Below the pieces are notes generated by a model. It ran no database searches. It saw only the letters and a list, made by a program, of their open reading frames with translations, and was not told the origin of the DNA. From positions 868,001 to 932,000 of the forward strand of contig CAWGIM010000021.1 of the NCBI GenBank assembly GCA_963822615.1: a DNA stretch of 64,000 nucleotides, given 5' to 3'. The position numbers were made by a program, and so were the translations under genes. Every line of letters begins with the position of its first letter. The stretch's first letter is position 1. This stretch comes from Trebonia sp963822615 (GTDB lineage Bacteria > Actinomycetota > Actinomycetes > Streptosporangiales > Streptosporangiaceae). Positions 15,893 through 24,531 of this stretch are shown piece by piece.

Positions 15893-17528
15893 TATTGGAT
15901 ACCCTTCGGGCGTGATCCGTCCTGCCCGTCTCGCCCCGCGCCCGCTGTCCGGGCTGGCCGAGCTGCTTGGCATGGGCCGGCCAGGGGATTTCGATGACGG
16001 CTTCGGGGCGATCTCCGGTGTCACCCTCGACTCGCGGGCGGTCCAGCCGGGCGACCTGTACGCGGCCCTGCCCGGCAGCCGCACCCACGGCGCGGCCTAC
16101 GCCGAGCAGGCGGCGGCGGCCGGGGCGGTCGCCATCCTGACCGACCCCGACGGACGGGACCGGGCCGCCCGGGCGGGCGTGCCGGTCTTCGTGGTGGCCA
16201 GCCCGCGGGACCGGCTGGGCGACGTGGCGTGCTGGATCTACGGCGACCCGTCGCACCGGATGACGATCATCGGGGTGACCGGGACCAGCGGCAAGACCAC
16301 CACCAGCTACCTGTGCGAGGCGGGGCTGCGCGCCGCCGGGCACACGGCCGGCCTGGTCGGCGGGGTGGAGATCAAGATCGGCGCGGAGGCCGGGCGGGCG
16401 TCGCTGACCACCCCGGAAGCCCCCGACCTGCAGGCGCTGCTGGCGGTGATGGCCGAGCGCGGGGTGACCGCGGCGGCGATGGAGGTGTCCAGCCACTCGC
16501 TGGCACTGGGCCGGGTGGCCGGCACCCGCTACGGCGTCGCCGTGTTCACCAACCTGTCACAGGACCACCTGGATTTCCACGCCGGGTTCGAGGACTACTT
16601 CCGGGCCAAGGCGAAGCTGTTCACCCCGGCGTACTCGGCGGTGGGGGTGGTGAACGTGGCCGACCGCTACGGCCGCCGGCTGGTGGCCGAGGCGACGGTG
16701 CCGATCGTCACCTTCTGCGCGGACGAGGCCTCCGGCGGCTACCCGCAGGCGGACTGGCGCGCGGCCAACGTGCGCTGCGGCGCGGACGGCTCCACCTTCC
16801 GGGTGATCGGCCCCGGCGGGGTCGAGGCGGACGCGTCGGTGGTCCTGCCGGGCGCGTTCAACGTGGCTAATGCCCTCGGCGCGATCGTGGCGCTGGTCGA
16901 GGCGGGGGTCGACCTGGCCGACGCGGTGGAGGGCGTCGGGTCCTGCCCGGGCGTGCCCGGCCGCCTGCAGCGGGTCCCCGCGGGGACGACCCACCGCCGC
17001 CCGGCCGGGGTACCCGACGGGTACCCGGTTCTGCCGGGCACGCACAAGGCCGCAGGCACCCCTGACGTGTTCGTCGACTACTCGCACAAGCCGGGCGCGG
17101 TCGAGGCCGTGCTGACCGCGCTTGCCCAGGTCACCAGCGGGGAACTCATCGTGGTGCTTGGCTGCGGGGGCGACCGGGACCGGGGCAAGCGCCCGCTGAT
17201 GGGGGCCGCCGCCGCCAGGCTCGCGGATGTCGCCGTTTTCACCAGCGACAACCCGCGGTCCGAGGACCCGCTCGCGATCCTCGGCGAGATGCTGCAGGGA
17301 GTGCTCGGGGTGCCGCGGGGGGAGCGGGCCCGGGTCATCATCGAGCCCGACCGGGCCGCGGCGATCGAACTCGCCGTCCGCCTGGCCGGAAAGGGGGACG
17401 TAGTGCTGGTGGCAGGCAAGGGGCACGAGACCGGCCAGTACGTGGGGGGAACGGTGCTGCCGTTCGACGACGCGGTGGTGACGGCCGAGGCCCTGGCCCG
17501 GCAGGCGGGCCAGGGGAGCCCGGCATGA
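15870..17528 (+). CDS. murE: UDP-MurNAc-L-Ala-D-Glu:meso-DAP ligase
   Basis: MurE adds the third residue to the peptidoglycan stem peptide in the cytoplasm. The ATP site is GVTGTSGKTTTSYL (about residues 134-147), followed by the Mur ligase central domain and a C-terminal domain with DNPRSEDP. DNPR is the known signature for meso-diaminopimelate, so the wall is predicted to be DAP type. The ATG at 15870 overlaps ftsI by 23 bp; a GTG at 15912 (MIRPARLAPRPLSGLAELLG) is a credible alternative. An insertion near residues 375-390 (HRRPAGVPDGYPVLPG) looks lineage-specific. The stop overlaps murF by 4 bp. Confidence 0.95.
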   Translation: MFGSMHADIGYPSGVIRPARLAPRPLSGLAELLGMGRPGDFDDGFGAISGVTLDSRAVQPGDLYAALPGSRTHGAAYAEQAAAAGAVAILTDPDGRDRAARAGVPVFVVASPRDRLGDVACWIYGDPSHRMTIIGVTGTSGKTTTSYLCEAGLRAAGHTAGLVGGVEIKIGAEAGRASLTTPEAPDLQALLAVMAERGVTAAAMEVSSHSLALGRVAGTRYGVAVFTNLSQDHLDFHAGFEDYFRAKAKLFTPAYSAVGVVNVADRYGRRLVAEATVPIVTFCADEASGGYPQADWRAANVRCGADGSTFRVIGPGGVEADASVVLPGAFNVANALGAIVALVEAGVDLADAVEGVGSCPGVPGRLQRVPAGTTHRRPAGVPDGYPVLPGTHKAAGTPDVFVDYSHKPGAVEAVLTALAQVTSGELIVVLGCGGDRDRGKRPLMGAAAARLADVAVFTSDNPRSEDPLAILGEMLQGVLGVPRGERARVIIEPDRAAAIELAVRLAGKGDVVLVAGKGHETGQYVGGTVLPFDDAVVTAEALARQAGQGSPA

Positions 17529-19018
17529 TCCAGTTGTCTGCCGACGAGATCGCCGCCCTGGCGGGCGGCACCCTGGCCGGCGGAGCCGGCAGCCGGCCGG
17601 GCGCCGCGCTGGTGACCGGGCCGGCCGTGATCGACTCCCGCCAGGCGGTGCCGGGCGCGCTGTTCGCCGCGCTGCCCGGTGAGCGGGTCGACGGCCACGA
17701 CTACGCCCGGTCCGCCGTCGCGGCCGGCGCGTCGGTCGTGCTCGCTGCCCGGCCGCTGCCCGGCCTGGCCGCCGCGGTGGTGGTGGTCCCGGACGTGACC
17801 GTCGCCCTCGGCCTGCTCGCCCGTGGCGTCCTTGGCCGGCTGCCCGACGCGACCGTGGTCGGCATCACCGGTTCGTCCGGCAAGACCTCCACCAAGGACC
17901 TGACCGCCCAGGTGGTCGAGCGCCTCGGCCCGACGGTGGCCCCCGCGGGCTCGCTCAACAACGAGATCGGGCTGCCGCTGACCGTGCTGCGGGCCGACGA
18001 GCAGACCAGGTACCTGGTCCTCGAGATGTCCGCCCGCGGCATCGGGCACATCGCCTACCTCACCGGCATCGCCCCGCCGCGGATCGGCGCGGTACTCAAC
18101 GTCGGCCGCGCGCACGCGGGCGAGTTCGGCTCGCTCGACGCGGTCGCCAAGGCCAAGGGCGAGCTGGTCGAGTCACTGCCCCCGGGGACCTGGGGGCCGG
18201 CCGGGATCGCGGTGGTGCCGGGGACCGCGGGCCCGGCTCGTCCGGGGGGCGGGGTGGCGGTGCTCAACGCCGACGACCCCAACGTGATCGCGATGGCGGC
18301 CCGCACCCAGGCCCGGGTGGTCACCACCAGCGTGCAGCCCAATTCCGCGGCCGACGTGCGCGCCACCGGGATCACCCTGGACGACCTCGGCCGGGCCTCG
18401 TTCACGCTGCACCTGGGCGGCGCCCAGTACCCGGAGGGCGCGGCGCCGGTCGCGCTCACCCTGCACGGCGCCCACCATGCGGCCAACGCGCTCGCCACCG
18501 CCGCGATCGCGGCTGAGCTGGGCCTGGACCTGCCGACGATCGCGGAGGCGCTGTCGGCCGCGACCGCGCGCAGCGGGAAGCGGATGGAGTTGCACCAGCG
18601 GCCTGACGGGGTGCTGGTGGTGAACGACGCCTACAACGCCAACCCCGACTCGACCAAGGCCGCTATCGCGGCGCTGGCGCACCTGGCGGGCGGCGGCAGG
18701 CGCGGCATCGCGGTGCTCGGCTACATGGCCGAGCTGGGCGAGATCGCGGCCGAGAGCCACGCCGAGGCGGGCCGGCTGGCGGCCGAGTCAGGCGCGGCCG
18801 TCGTCGTCGCGGTGGGCGATGACGCCGCCGCGGTGCTCGACGGGGCGCGCGCCACCGCGGGCTGGCAGGGTGAGGCAGTCGCGGTGCCCGACCCGGGTGC
18901 CGCCGTTAGCGCGCTGCGCGCCCGGGTCCGCCCGGGCGACGTGGTCCTTGTGAAGGCATCAAAGGCGGCCGGCCTGTGGGAAGTCGCGGACGCCTTGCTC
19001 GCGGAGGTTCCCCGGTGA
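17525..19018 (+). CDS. murF: UDP-MurNAc-tripeptide:D-Ala-D-Ala ligase
   Basis: MurF completes the UDP-MurNAc pentapeptide by adding D-Ala-D-Ala. The ATP-binding loop is GITGSSGKTSTKD (about residues 113-125). The central domain includes EMSARGIGHIAYLTGIAPP and NVGRAHAGEFGS, and the C-terminal domain has NDAYNANPDSTKAAI. Length is 497 residues, normal for actinobacteria. ATGA overlap with murE and GTGA overlap with mraY indicate one coupled transcript. Confidence 0.95.
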   Translation: MIQLSADEIAALAGGTLAGGAGSRPGAALVTGPAVIDSRQAVPGALFAALPGERVDGHDYARSAVAAGASVVLAARPLPGLAAAVVVVPDVTVALGLLARGVLGRLPDATVVGITGSSGKTSTKDLTAQVVERLGPTVAPAGSLNNEIGLPLTVLRADEQTRYLVLEMSARGIGHIAYLTGIAPPRIGAVLNVGRAHAGEFGSLDAVAKAKGELVESLPPGTWGPAGIAVVPGTAGPARPGGGVAVLNADDPNVIAMAARTQARVVTTSVQPNSAADVRATGITLDDLGRASFTLHLGGAQYPEGAAPVALTLHGAHHAANALATAAIAAELGLDLPTIAEALSAATARSGKRMELHQRPDGVLVVNDAYNANPDSTKAAIAALAHLAGGGRRGIAVLGYMAELGEIAAESHAEAGRLAAESGAAVVVAVGDDAAAVLDGARATAGWQGEAVAVPDPGAAVSALRARVRPGDVVLVKASKAAGLWEVADALLAEVPR

Positions 19019-20088
19019 AGACGATCCTGCTGTCCGGCGCCATCTCGATGATCGTCGCGCTGCTCGGAACCCGGCCGACGATCACGGTGCTGCGCAAGCG
19101 CAAGCTGGGCCAGCAGATCAGGTCGGATGGCCCGCAGGCTCACCTGAGCAAGAGCGGGACGCCGATCATGGGCGGGATCGTCATCATCATCGCCTCGCTA
19201 GTCGGCTACGCGCTCGGGCACTGGTTCACCGGCGACCCGATGACCGCGTCCGGCGTGCTGGTGCTGTTCCTGATGACCGGCCTCGGCTTCGTCGGCTTCG
19301 TCGACGACTTCATCAAGCTGTTCATGGGCCGCAGCCTGGGCCTGCGCAGCGGGGCCAAGCTGCTCGGCCAGATCCTGGTCGGCGCGATCTTCGCCGTCCT
19401 CGCGATCCACTTCCCCGACGGCTACGACCTGACCCCGGCCTCCGAGCACATCTCGTTCCTGGCCGACTTCGGCGTCTCCATCGGCGCGGTCCTGTTCGTG
19501 GTGTGGGTGCTGGTCATGGTGACCGCCACCTCCAACGCGGTGAACCTGACCGACGGCCTCGACGGCCTCGCCTCCGGCGCCGCCATCCTGGTGCTGGCGG
19601 CCTACGTGATCATCGGGAACTGGCAGCTCCGCAACGACTGCACCACCGCCCTGGCGCAGAACTGCTACTCCGTCCGCGACCCGCTCGACGCGGCCGTGGT
19701 CGCCGCCGTGGTGATGGGTGCCTGCTTCGGCTTCCTGTGGTGGAACGCGCCCCCGGCCAAGATCTTCATGGGTGACACCGGGTCGCTCGCCCTCGGCGGC
19801 GCGCTGGCCGGCCTGGCCATCGTCACCCGCACCGACCTGCTGCTGCTGGTCCTGTGCGGGCTGTTCGTGATCGTCACCATGTCAGTGGTCATCCAGGTGA
19901 GCGTGTTCAAGGTGACCAAGCTCAAGACCGGAAAACCGTACCGGGTGTTCAAGATGACGCCGCTGCACCATCACTTCGAGCTTTCCGGCTGGGCCGAGAC
20001 CACCATCGTGGTCCGCTTCTGGCTGATCGCCGGCATGTTCGTCGCCCTCGGCCTCGGCATCTTCTACGTCGGCTGGTTCCCCAAGTAA
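19015..20088 (+). CDS. mraY: phospho-N-acetylmuramoyl-pentapeptide transferase
   Basis: MraY is the multi-pass membrane enzyme that makes lipid I from UDP-MurNAc-pentapeptide and undecaprenyl phosphate. Conserved cytoplasmic loops are visible: SGTPIMGGIVI, VDDFIKL (Asp pair), NLTDGLDGLASG and the HHH-containing MTPLHHHFELSGW. About ten membrane helices are predicted in 357 residues. The GTG at 19015 overlaps the murF stop and has GGAGG upstream, so the longer frame from 18976 is rejected. The gene ends before a strong hairpin and a convergent PLP-enzyme gene. Confidence 0.96.
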   Translation: MKTILLSGAISMIVALLGTRPTITVLRKRKLGQQIRSDGPQAHLSKSGTPIMGGIVIIIASLVGYALGHWFTGDPMTASGVLVLFLMTGLGFVGFVDDFIKLFMGRSLGLRSGAKLLGQILVGAIFAVLAIHFPDGYDLTPASEHISFLADFGVSIGAVLFVVWVLVMVTATSNAVNLTDGLDGLASGAAILVLAAYVIIGNWQLRNDCTTALAQNCYSVRDPLDAAVVAAVVMGACFGFLWWNAPPAKIFMGDTGSLALGGALAGLAIVTRTDLLLLVLCGLFVIVTMSVVIQVSVFKVTKLKTGKPYRVFKMTPLHHHFELSGWAETTIVVRFWLIAGMFVALGLGIFYVGWFPK

Positions 20089-20169
20089 CCCCCGCAACCC
20101 GCCCGCTCCCCTAGCCTCGCCCGCCCGGCGGCGAGCCTCATCCCACCGCGGGACGAGCCGGTCGGCCCC

Positions 20170-20192
20170 CGCCTGGTTGTGGCAACCAGGCG
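20170..20192. terminator. hairpin terminator between mraY and the convergent PLP gene
   Basis: CGCCTGGTTG and CAACCAGGCG form a perfect 10-bp stem with a 3-base loop. A related, imperfect copy of the left arm with CAACCA follows at 20201-20219. The position between convergent genes fits a bidirectional terminator; there is no U-tract. Confidence 0.6.
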
Positions 20193-20266
20193 CCCAGGAC
20201 CGCCTGGTTGCCGCAACCACGGCACCGGGACGGAAGGACGGTCAGCCGGCCCGGCCGGTGCCCCGG

Positions 20267-21382
20267 TCAGCCTGCCAGCGCGGCGTCCAGGTCGGCCAGC
20301 AGGTCGGCGGCCGGCTCGATGCCGGCCGACAGCCTGATCAGCGTGGGCGGCGCGGTCTCGGCGGGCCAGCGGGCGCGCCGCTCCCAGGTCGACTCGACGC
20401 CGCCGAAGCTGGTCGCGGGCACGATCAGCCGGGTGGCGGCGACCACCGCGTCCGCGTCGGCGGCGGTGCCGGCCAGCTCGAACGACAGCAGCGGCCCGAA
20501 GCCGCGCGGCAGTTGCCTGCGGGCGGCGTCTGACGGCGCCAGCCCCGGGTAGTGCACCGCGGTCACCCGCGGGTGGCCGGCCAGGAACGTCGCGACCGCC
20601 AGCCCGTTGGCGCAGGCGCGCTCCATCCGCAGCGGCAGTGTCTTCATGCCCCGCAAGGTGAGCCAGCTCTCGAACGGCCCGGGGATCGCCCCCGCGTCGG
20701 TGCGCCACGTCCGCACCTCCTCGGCCAGGGCGGCGTCCCGGGTCACGACCGCGCCGCCGAGCACGTCCGAGTGCCCGGAGACCGACTTGGTGAGCGAGTA
20801 GACCGACGCCGCCGCCCCGAAGTCGAGCGGCCGCTGCAGCAGCCCGGTCGCCACCGTGTTGTCCACTACCAGCGGCGCGCCCGCGGCGGCGGCCAGCTCG
20901 GCCAGCGCCGTCAGGTCGGCCACCCGCAGCAGCGGGTTGCTCGGCGTCTCCGCCCACAGCACGGCCGGGCCGTCCCGCAGCGCCGCGGCCACCGCGTCGA
21001 GGTCGAGCAGGTCCACCGGGACGGCCGCGGCGCCGTGCGGGCGGAGCCGGGCGGCCAGCGCCCGCGTGTTGTAGTACCCGTCGGACGGCAGCACCACCGA
21101 CCGCCGGCCGGCCGTCAGCGCCAGCAGCAGCGCGGTCGTCGCGGCCTGGCCGGAGGCGAACGTCACCGCGGACGCCCCCGGCCCCTCGAGCGCGGCCAGG
21201 GCCGCCTCCACGCTGGCCCAGCCCGGGTTGCCGCCGCGACCGTACCCGGGCCCGTCGCCGGGCTCCCCCTGCGACACGTAGACGCTGGTCGGCAGCAGCG
21301 GGGGCCCCAGCGGGGCCCCCGCCGTGCGCTCGCTGCCGCCGTGCACCAGCGCTGAGTCCACCGAGAATTCCACGTCAGACAT
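20267..21382 (-). CDS. cystathionine gamma-lyase/synthase-type PLP enzyme
   Basis: The 371-residue protein belongs to the Cys/Met-metabolism PLP family, which catalyses gamma- or beta-elimination or replacement on homocysteine- and cystathionine-type substrates. The PLP lysine lies in YSLTKSVSGHSDVLGGAVV (about residue 197). FASGQAATTALLLAL, LPSDGYYNTRAL, WAETPSNPLLRV and the C-terminal SFGGVESTWERRARWP are also conserved. The exact substrate cannot be told from sequence. It lies on the opposite strand inside the dcw cluster, between mraY and ftsW, where murD normally lies. A CCCGAACGGG repeat begins 4 bp upstream of the start codon. Confidence 0.88.
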   Translation of the reverse strand: MSDVEFSVDSALVHGGSERTAGAPLGPPLLPTSVYVSQGEPGDGPGYGRGGNPGWASVEAALAALEGPGASAVTFASGQAATTALLLALTAGRRSVVLPSDGYYNTRALAARLRPHGAAAVPVDLLDLDAVAAALRDGPAVLWAETPSNPLLRVADLTALAELAAAAGAPLVVDNTVATGLLQRPLDFGAAASVYSLTKSVSGHSDVLGGAVVTRDAALAEEVRTWRTDAGAIPGPFESWLTLRGMKTLPLRMERACANGLAVATFLAGHPRVTAVHYPGLAPSDAARRQLPRGFGPLLSFELAGTAADADAVVAATRLIVPATSFGGVESTWERRARWPAETAPPTLIRLSAGIEPAADLLADLDAALAG

Positions 21383-21385
21383 TGT

Positions 21386-21402
21386 CCCGAACGGGTGCGG
21401 CT
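21386..21402 (+). repeat. CCCGAACGGGTGCGGCT repeat, copy 1
   Basis: The 17-mer occurs identically at 44293 and 54161, with shorter variants at 10345 and, on the minus strand, 37266. Here it lies directly upstream of the minus-strand PLP-enzyme start, so CCCGAACGGG could be an operator. CCCG-AA-CGGG is a small dyad. Confidence 0.7.
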
Positions 21403-21457
21403 TGACTCAACGCCGCCCCCGCGCCTGGCGTAACAAACTTCCGCGACACGCGGGCGG

Positions 21458-23008
21458 ATGTTCCAGGTATGGGCGCATCAACCCCAGAGACTAGGTGGCA
21501 TGTATGTCCGCGCGACGAGCAGTCCGGGTCAGGACGGTACGCCGGCCGAGGAGGGCGGGCCGCCGGCAGGCCCGGGTTCTGGCGTTGCCGGGCCTGGCGG
21601 TGCTGGCGGTGCTGGCGTTGCCGGGCCTGGCGGAGCTGGCGGTGCCGGGGCCGGTCCCGGCCCGGCGGGCTTCCGCCCGCGGGCCGGCCTGCTCCGGGGG
21701 GCGGGCCAGTTGCGGGTGGCGGGACAGCGCGGCTCGGCCGGGCTGGCCGAGGTCGGCGAGCGGGTGCGGGCCGCCCGGACGCTGTTCGACCGGCCGCTCA
21801 CCTCGTACTACCTGATCGCCGGGATCACCGCGCTGCTGCTGTGCCTCGGCCTGGTGATGGTGCTGTCCACCGCGTCGGTGGCGGACCTGCAGGTGGGCGA
21901 GTCGCCCTATCACGACTTCATCGTGCAGCTGGTCGGCGTCGGGGTCGGCGTGCCGGTGATGTGGCTGGCGGCCCGGTCCTCGCCGCGGCTGTTCCGCGCG
22001 GCCGCCTACCCGCTGCTGGTGGTGGCGGCGCTCGGGCTGTGCCTGACGCTCATTCCCGGGGTGGGCCGGGAGCAGAATTACACCACCCGCTGGATCGCGG
22101 TCGGGCCGTTCACCTTCCAGCCGTCCGAGCTGGCCAAGCTGGCGCTGGCGGTGTGGGGGGCCGACCTGCTGGCCCGCAAGGAGAAGCTGGGCCTGCTGGT
22201 CGACTGGCGGCACGCCCTGGTCCCGCTGCTGCCGGGGGCGGCCGTGCTCGCCCTGCTGGTGATGGCGGGTGACGACCTGGGCACCACCTTCATCCTGGTG
22301 ATGGTGCTGATGGCGCTGCTGTGGATCATCGGGGTACCCGGCCGGGTGTTCAGCGTGCTGCTCATCCTGATGGGCCTGGTCCTGGTGCTGCTGATGGTGA
22401 CCAAGGGGTACCGGGCGGCCCGGCTGACCGAGTTCCTCAGCCCGTCCAACACCGACCCGGTCGGCGTCAACCAGCAGCTCATCCAGGGCAAGTACGCCCT
22501 CGGCTCGGGCGGGATATTCGGGGTGGGGCTCGGTGCCAGCCGGGAGAAGTGGGGCTGGCTGCCCGAGTCGACCAGCGACATGATCTTCGCGATCATCGGC
22601 GAGGAACTCGGCCTGGTCGGCACGCTGTGCGTGACCGCGCTGTACGGCGGGCTCGCCTACGCGGGCCTGCGGGTGGCCCGGCGGGTGCCCGACACGTTCA
22701 GCCGGCTGATGTGCGCCGCCATCACCACCTGGATCGTGATCCAGGCGGCGGTCAACATCGGCGGCGTGATCGGGGTGCTGCCGATTACCGGCGTGCCGCT
22801 GCCACTGGTCTCCAAGGGTCTCTCGTCCGCGCTGGTGACCATGGTCGGACTGGGTATGCTCATGTCGTTCGCGCGGCGAGAGCCAGGGGCGAGCCAGGCT
22901 TTGGCCGCACGCGGCCACCCGCCGGGCGGTCGCGTCCTAAGCTGGCTAGGCCAGGGACCGCGGCGGAATCTCAGACAGCGTGACCTGAAACTCAGACGAA
23001 GCGGCTAG
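21458..23008 (+). CDS. ftsW: septal peptidoglycan glycosyltransferase FtsW
   Basis: FtsW polymerises lipid II at the septum together with FtsI. The SEDS fold is clear, with about ten membrane helices from residue 118 and the signatures NYTTRWIAVGPFTFQPSELAKL, WGWLPESTSDMIFAIIGEELG and GVPLPLVSKGLSSALV. The N-terminal 110 residues are cytoplasmic and contain a GPGGAGGAGVAGPGGAGGAG repeat. The ATG at 21458 is used; an in-frame ATG at 21500 (MYVRATSS) is an alternative, though AGGTGG lies very close to it. murG begins 24 bp after the stop. Confidence 0.94.
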   Translation: MFQVWAHQPQRLGGMYVRATSSPGQDGTPAEEGGPPAGPGSGVAGPGGAGGAGVAGPGGAGGAGAGPGPAGFRPRAGLLRGAGQLRVAGQRGSAGLAEVGERVRAARTLFDRPLTSYYLIAGITALLLCLGLVMVLSTASVADLQVGESPYHDFIVQLVGVGVGVPVMWLAARSSPRLFRAAAYPLLVVAALGLCLTLIPGVGREQNYTTRWIAVGPFTFQPSELAKLALAVWGADLLARKEKLGLLVDWRHALVPLLPGAAVLALLVMAGDDLGTTFILVMVLMALLWIIGVPGRVFSVLLILMGLVLVLLMVTKGYRAARLTEFLSPSNTDPVGVNQQLIQGKYALGSGGIFGVGLGASREKWGWLPESTSDMIFAIIGEELGLVGTLCVTALYGGLAYAGLRVARRVPDTFSRLMCAAITTWIVIQAAVNIGGVIGVLPITGVPLPLVSKGLSSALVTMVGLGMLMSFARREPGASQALAARGHPPGGRVLSWLGQGPRRNLRQRDLKLRRSG

Positions 23009-23032
23009 CAGGGCGAGAGCGAGGAGCAAGCG

Positions 23033-24490
23033 ATGCGGGTGGTGCTAGCTGGAGGGGGGTCAGCCGGACATGTCGAGCCTGCCCTGGCGGTCGCCGACGC
23101 GCTGCGGGAGGCGGACAGCAGCATCCAGATCACCTGCCTGGGCACCCAGCGCGGCCTGGAGACCCGGCTGGTGCCGCTGCGCGGCTACGAGCTGGCGCTG
23201 ATCCCGGCGGTGCCGCTGCCCCGGTCGGTGACGCCTCAGCTGCTGGCCGTCCCGGGCCGGCTGGCGGGCGCGGTGCACGCCGCCGGCAAGATCCTCGACG
23301 AGGTGGCGGCGGACGTGCTGGTCGGCTTCGGCGGCTACGTGGCGACGCCCGCCTACCTGGCCGCCAAGCGGCACAACGTGCCGATCGTGGTGCACGAGGC
23401 GAACCCCATCGCCGGCATCGCCAACCGTCTCGGCGCGCGCCTGACCACGCATGTCTTCACCGGCCAGCCGGACACCAAGCTGCGCAACGCCAGGTACGTC
23501 GGCCTGCCGATCCGGCGGCAGATCGCCGACCTGGACCGCTTCGCGGTCGGTGACATGGCCCGGGCCCACTTCGGGCTGCGCCCCGACCTGCCGGTGCTGC
23601 TGGTGTTCGGCGGCTCGCAGGGCGCCAGGTCGCTTAACCGGGCGCTGGCCGGCGCGGCCGACTCGGTCCGGGCCGCCGGGGTGCAGATCCTGCACGTGAC
23701 CGGCCCCAAGAACGCCGCCGAGGTGCAGCCGGGCCCGCTGTCGAACTTCGCGGGCGCGGGCGCGGTGCCTTATATCGCCGTCCCGTACGTGGACCGGATG
23801 GACCTCGCCTACGCCGCGGCCGACTTCGCGCTGTGCCGGTCCGGTGCCAACACCTGCGCCGAGCTGACCGCGGTGGGACTGCCCGCCGCCTATGTGCCGC
23901 TGCCGATCGGCAACGGCGAGCAGCGGCTCAACGCGCTGCCGATCGTGCAGCGCGGCGGCGGCCTGCTGGTCGAGGACGCCGAGCTGACCGCCGACTGGAT
24001 CAAGACCTCGCTGATCCCCGTGCTGACCAACATCGACCAGGTCGCGGCGATGTCCGAGGCGGCGGCCGCGCTCGGCCGCCGGGACGTGGACCGCTGGCTG
24101 GCGCAGGCGATCATCGAGATCGTGGCGGCCGGGCAGGCTCAGCCGGCCCACGCTCAGCCGGCCCGCCTCCAGCCAGCCCAGGCGCAGCCAGCCCAGCCTC
24201 GGCCAGCCCAGCCTCGGCCAGCACAGCCCAGCCCGGCCCGGCCGCAGTCGGCCCAGCCCTGGCCGGCCCAGCCGCAGTCGGCCCAGCCCCGGCCAGCCCA
24301 GCCCCGGCCAGCCCATCCCAGCCCGGCACCGCCCCGGCCCGCCCAGGCGCAGCCAGCCCAGCCTCGGCCAGCCCAGCCCCGGCCAGCCCAGCCGTCTCAG
24401 CCGGGCAGCCTGTTCACGCCGCACAACGGCAGGCGCCCCGGTTCCGGCCAGCCCGCCTCCGGCGGCGGCCGCCACCGCCAGTCCCGATAG
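23033..24490 (+). CDS. murG: UDP-GlcNAc:lipid I GlcNAc transferase with repeat tail
   Basis: MurG converts lipid I to lipid II on the inner face of the membrane. The N-terminal VVLAGGGSAGHVEPALAVADAL loop, HEANPIAGIANRLGARLTTHVF, FGGSQGARSLNRAL and the donor-site CRSGANTCAEL with YVPLPIGNGEQRLNA are all present within residues 1-365. The last 115 residues are an Ala/Pro/Gln/Arg repeat (units such as QPAQPRPAQPRPAQ) not expected in MurG and probably disordered. The ATG has GAGGAGC upstream. The murC gene follows 41 bp later. Confidence 0.94.
   Translation: MRVVLAGGGSAGHVEPALAVADALREADSSIQITCLGTQRGLETRLVPLRGYELALIPAVPLPRSVTPQLLAVPGRLAGAVHAAGKILDEVAADVLVGFGGYVATPAYLAAKRHNVPIVVHEANPIAGIANRLGARLTTHVFTGQPDTKLRNARYVGLPIRRQIADLDRFAVGDMARAHFGLRPDLPVLLVFGGSQGARSLNRALAGAADSVRAAGVQILHVTGPKNAAEVQPGPLSNFAGAGAVPYIAVPYVDRMDLAYAAADFALCRSGANTCAELTAVGLPAAYVPLPIGNGEQRLNALPIVQRGGGLLVEDAELTADWIKTSLIPVLTNIDQVAAMSEAAAALGRRDVDRWLAQAIIEIVAAGQAQPAHAQPARLQPAQAQPAQPRPAQPRPAQPSPARPQSAQPWPAQPQSAQPRPAQPRPAHPSPAPPRPAQAQPAQPRPAQPRPAQPSQPGSLFTPHNGRRPGSGQPASGGGRHRQSR
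24125..24400 (+). repeat. low-complexity repeat encoding the MurG tail
   Basis: Imperfect repeats of CAGCCCCGGCCAGCC and similar units encode alternating PAQ and PRPAQ. All periods are multiples of three. The region follows the last conserved MurG helix. Confidence 0.8.
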
Positions 24491-24531
24491 CAACCGCCAC
24501 TTAGTAACCGACGTTAGGGGTAACCGCGACC

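Noticed and set aside
13784..16084. A 766-codon minus-strand frame opposite ftsI and murE
   Set aside because: Arg, Gly, Val and His-rich translation without motifs; a shadow of the real plus-strand genes.
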